NCBI GenBank assembly: GCA_964480695.1
Contig: CAYZPO010000052.1
Coordinates: forward strand, 1 to 7,366
Length of the DNA: 7,366 bases
Origin: CAZDDW01 sp964480695
GTDB taxonomy: Bacteria; Patescibacteriota; Patescibacteriia; UBA9934; CAZDDW01
Direction of reading: 5' to 3'
Position numbers and translations under genes: made by a program. Each line of letters begins with the position of its first letter. The stretch's first letter is position 1. Shown piece after piece: positions 5,490 through 7,366 of this stretch. The notes beneath the pieces were generated by a model. It did not search any database. It was not told the DNA's origin and saw only the letters and a program-made list of their open reading frames with translations.

Positions 5490-6458
5490 TTAGAGTGCTT
5501 TTGGTTTTATCGTTTTATGTTTTTTCAAACGAGTGTTGAGCTGACCGCGAGTAAGCAGACCAGGCTGCGGACCAACTTTCTGAATCACAGAAGCCGAGTT
5601 AGCGTTACCCCAGCGAACAGCATCATTGACTTCTTTGCCAGCAAGCAGACCACTTAAGAAACCAGCACTAAACGAGTCGCCGGCTCCGGTCATTTCTTTT
5701 ACCTTGGCCGGAAAGACGCGGCAGTGAGTAACATGAGTGCCATCAAAGACGTAAGTGCCATTGGCTCCATCAGTGATAACAATCGTATCTGGCCCAAGCT
5801 TCCACAGGCGATGGATCAGATATTCAATTCCGTCTTTGCGAGTATGGTTGGCTAGAACTTTGGCTTCGCGTTTGTTAACAATCAGGACATCACATTTAGC
5901 GATCAGGTCAAAAAGAACTTTTTTCTTTTCTCCGAGCTGAATCGCACCAGGATTGATCGCTAATTTCACCCCGTCTTTTCTGATATAGCTGATTACTTGT
6001 CGGTACATACTTTCGTATCGATCTCCTAGTTCACCAATATAAATCCATTTTGGTTTTTGGATTTTTGGTAAATGATACTGGTGGGGTTGGTGGCTGGCCA
6101 GAATAGTACGTTCACCCTGGAAGTTGATCACAGCAGAATAACTAGATGGCTTACCCTCAACCATTTCGATATAACGCGTATCAACCTTTTCGTGTTCTAG
6201 TTTAAGTAGAGCCATGTCTTTTGTGTCATCATCACCCATAACACTATAGATGGCAGTTTTGTATCCTAAGCGGGAGACACCAACAGCCACGTTCGGAGCG
6301 CTGCCTGCGATCTGTTCTTCAAAATCTGTAACCGGGATTTTTGATCCGTAGGACAAACAGAGCCAGCCTTCCTGTTTTTTAAGTTTGGTTTTACGGCTTG
6401 AAGGTAGGGTGACAAAGGTGTCGAGTTTAATATCGCCAATGGTGATCAGGTCGTACAT
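5490..6458 (-). CDS. PfkB/ribokinase-family sugar kinase (kinase 1)
   Basis: A 322-aa PfkB-family kinase. Motifs are LITIGDIKLDTF (4-15), a segment ending YGSKIPV (37-43) also seen in kinase 2 as LGSKIEV, the substrate-lid region IAGSAPNVAVG (50-60), GERTIL (115-120), NPG (169-171), NKREA (195-199), TDGANGTY (229-236), and TGAGDSFSAGF (257-267) with the catalytic base Asp261. The lid has Ala-Gly where the family usually has Gly-Gly, the one departure from the signature. It starts one base after the transketolase stop (TAA-T-ATG) and ends 4 nt before the DUF2090 gene, so translation is probably coupled. The kinase-then-DUF2090 order is that of fused IolC-DUF2090 proteins, which makes this kinase the likelier partner of the aldolase. 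The substrate is unassigned. Confidence 0.9.
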   Translation of the reverse strand: MYDLITIGDIKLDTFVTLPSSRKTKLKKQEGWLCLSYGSKIPVTDFEEQIAGSAPNVAVGVSRLGYKTAIYSVMGDDDTKDMALLKLEHEKVDTRYIEMVEGKPSSYSAVINFQGERTILASHQPHQYHLPKIQKPKWIYIGELGDRYESMYRQVISYIRKDGVKLAINPGAIQLGEKKKVLFDLIAKCDVLIVNKREAKVLANHTRKDGIEYLIHRLWKLGPDTIVITDGANGTYVFDGTHVTHCRVFPAKVKEMTGAGDSFSAGFLSGLLAGKEVNDAVRWGNANSASVIQKVGPQPGLLTRGQLNTRLKKHKTIKPKAL

Positions 6459-6459
6459 A

Positions 6460-7366
6460 TTATTTTTTCTTTTTTAAAACGCGGTAAACTGCTTTGACAA
6501 TGTGTGGGGCAGTTAATCCGAAGTGGTCTAGTAATTTTTGCGGAGGGCCAGACTCTCCGAATCTATCCTTGATGCCGATACGCTCGAATGGGGCAGGGCA
6601 GCAGTCGCAAAGCACCTCAGACACAGCACTACCAAGCCCACCGACAACCATGTGCTCTTCGGCTGTGACAATGGCGCCGGTTTCGCGTGCAGCTTTGATA
6701 ATCGCTTTGGTATCGATCGGTTTGATCGTGTGCAGGTTGATCACTCTGGCGTCAATCTTGTTTGCTCGAAGTTGTTCAGCTGCCTTCAAAGCTTCGTACA
6801 CAATCGGGCCGCAGGAGATAATCGTTACGTCTTTGCCTTTGCGGAAGGTCTCGGCGCGACCGACTTTGAATGGAGTCGAACGTGTAGTGAAAACAGGGGA
6901 CTTCTCGCGAGCGAACCTGATGTAAACTGGTCCTTTGATTTTGGCTGCAGCGATTGTGGCCTTCTTTGTCTCGACCGCATCACATGGTACGAGCACGGTC
7001 ATGTTTGGTAGGACGCGCATGAGCGAAATGTCTTCCAGCATCTGGTGGGTAGCGCCATCAGGTCCGACTGAGACGCCAGCATGAGCCCCAGCAATCTTTA
7101 CATTAGTCTCTGACAAAGCAACACAAGTTCTAATCTGCTCATAGTTGCGTCCTGGTGAAAAAGCGGCATAGCTAGAAATAAAGGGTACTTTATCGACCAT
7201 GCTCATCCCGGCACCCATAGCAGCTAGTAACTGCTCGTGAACGCCCAGTTGTACAAAACGGTCTGGATACATTTCCTTGAACGCTTCAGAGCGAGTCGAT
7301 TCTGTCAGGTCTGCACAGAGAACTACAACATTCTTGTCTCGCCGACCAGCTTCAACCAACCCTTCG
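6460..7366 (-). CDS. Transketolase, C-terminal subunit (5' end cut by window edge)
   Basis: This is the C-terminal half of a split transketolase. The reading frame stays open to the right edge (E-G before the TTG at 7359), so that TTG is internal and only about 10-20 N-terminal residues should be missing. Numbering from the TTG codon, the pyrimidine-binding domain holds GVHEQLLAAMGAG (39-51), whose Glu42 is the residue expected to activate thiamine diphosphate. It also holds SYAAF (63-67) and GPDGATHQ (99-106) with the substrate-binding His105. The C-terminal domain starts near 165 and includes RVINLHTIKPID (205-216) and IKDRFGESG (263-271). Transketolase moves ketol units between sugar phosphates in the non-oxidative pentose phosphate pathway. 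The partner subunit carrying the diphosphate-binding domain should lie just upstream, outside the window. DXS or pyruvate dehydrogenase E1-beta is less likely, given the KDRFGESG ending. The TAA stop is one base before kinase 1. Confidence 0.92.
   Translation of the reverse strand, partial: EGLVEAGRRDKNVVVLCADLTESTRSEAFKEMYPDRFVQLGVHEQLLAAMGAGMSMVDKVPFISSYAAFSPGRNYEQIRTCVALSETNVKIAGAHAGVSVGPDGATHQMLEDISLMRVLPNMTVLVPCDAVETKKATIAAAKIKGPVYIRFAREKSPVFTTRSTPFKVGRAETFRKGKDVTIISCGPIVYEALKAAEQLRANKIDARVINLHTIKPIDTKAIIKAARETGAIVTAEEHMVVGGLGSAVSEVLCDCCPAPFERIGIKDRFGESGPPQKLLDHFGLTAPHIVKAVYRVLKKKK

Noticed and set aside
6494..7011. Two long overlapping plus-strand open frames opposite the transketolase gene
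   Set aside because: They are antisense to strongly conserved transketolase sequence and show no protein-family features.
7357..7359. TTG at 7359 as the true start of the transketolase subunit
   Set aside because: The frame stays open to the window edge and the upstream codons (E, G) match the conserved EGLVEAGRRD stretch, so the gene is cut, not started, here.
345..7366. Recoded UGA (glycine code 25 seen in some CPR lineages)
   Set aside because: All genes read full length with the standard code, and conserved glycines (GAGD, GGGLIG, SHGC) use GGN codons. No complete gene here ends in TGA, but six genes are too few to argue from.

Overview
The window looks like part of a chromosome of an uncultured bacterium with a small genome, most plausibly from the Candidate Phyla Radiation (Patescibacteria). 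That placement is inference. It rests on the split transketolase subunit, the pairing of CPR-type PfkB sugar kinases with a DUF2090 protein, a secreted FG-GAP/L,D-transpeptidase fusion, very tight gene packing, and a tiny lysine-rich repeat protein. No 16S or other marker gene is present. Complete genes end in TAA or TAG and read cleanly with the standard code.

Layout. Almost everything is on the minus strand, so transcription runs from high to low coordinates. The right part (7366 to 1804) is one co-directional block of six genes with gaps of 5 nt or less, one 13-nt overlap and one 60-nt gap. In transcription order it holds the transketolase C-terminal subunit (cut by the window edge), a PfkB-family kinase, a DUF2090 aldolase-like protein, a second PfkB-family kinase, a D-2-hydroxyacid dehydrogenase of the glyoxylate/hydroxypyruvate reductase type, and a small membrane-anchored protein of unknown function. 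The 60-nt gap is filled almost exactly by a 58-bp double palindrome resembling a REP/BIME element. The block ends at a bidirectional terminator (1765-1797) shared with a plus-strand tRNA-Ala(UGC) gene. Left of the tRNA lie a minus-strand secreted L,D-transpeptidase with N-terminal FG-GAP repeats and, at the left edge, a minus-strand gene for a histone H1-like (K/R/P/A/V) pentapeptide-repeat protein.

How the genes may work together. Transketolase moves two-carbon units between sugar phosphates. The two kinases and the DUF2090 protein form a kinase/aldolase set whose order (kinase, then DUF2090) matches the fused IolC-DUF2090 proteins of inositol-degrading bacteria. The dehydrogenase could interconvert hydroxypyruvate/glyoxylate and D-glycerate/glycolate. 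Together they look like a compact sugar-phosphate module. Exact substrates cannot be read from sequence, and no inositol dehydrogenase or dehydratase is visible here. The transpeptidase would act in the cell envelope, and the basic repeat protein probably binds nucleic acid.

The best candidates for new biology are the kinase/aldolase/kinase/transketolase cluster, the REP-like element that supplies a stop codon to the gene it abuts, and the pentapeptide-repeat nucleoid-type protein.
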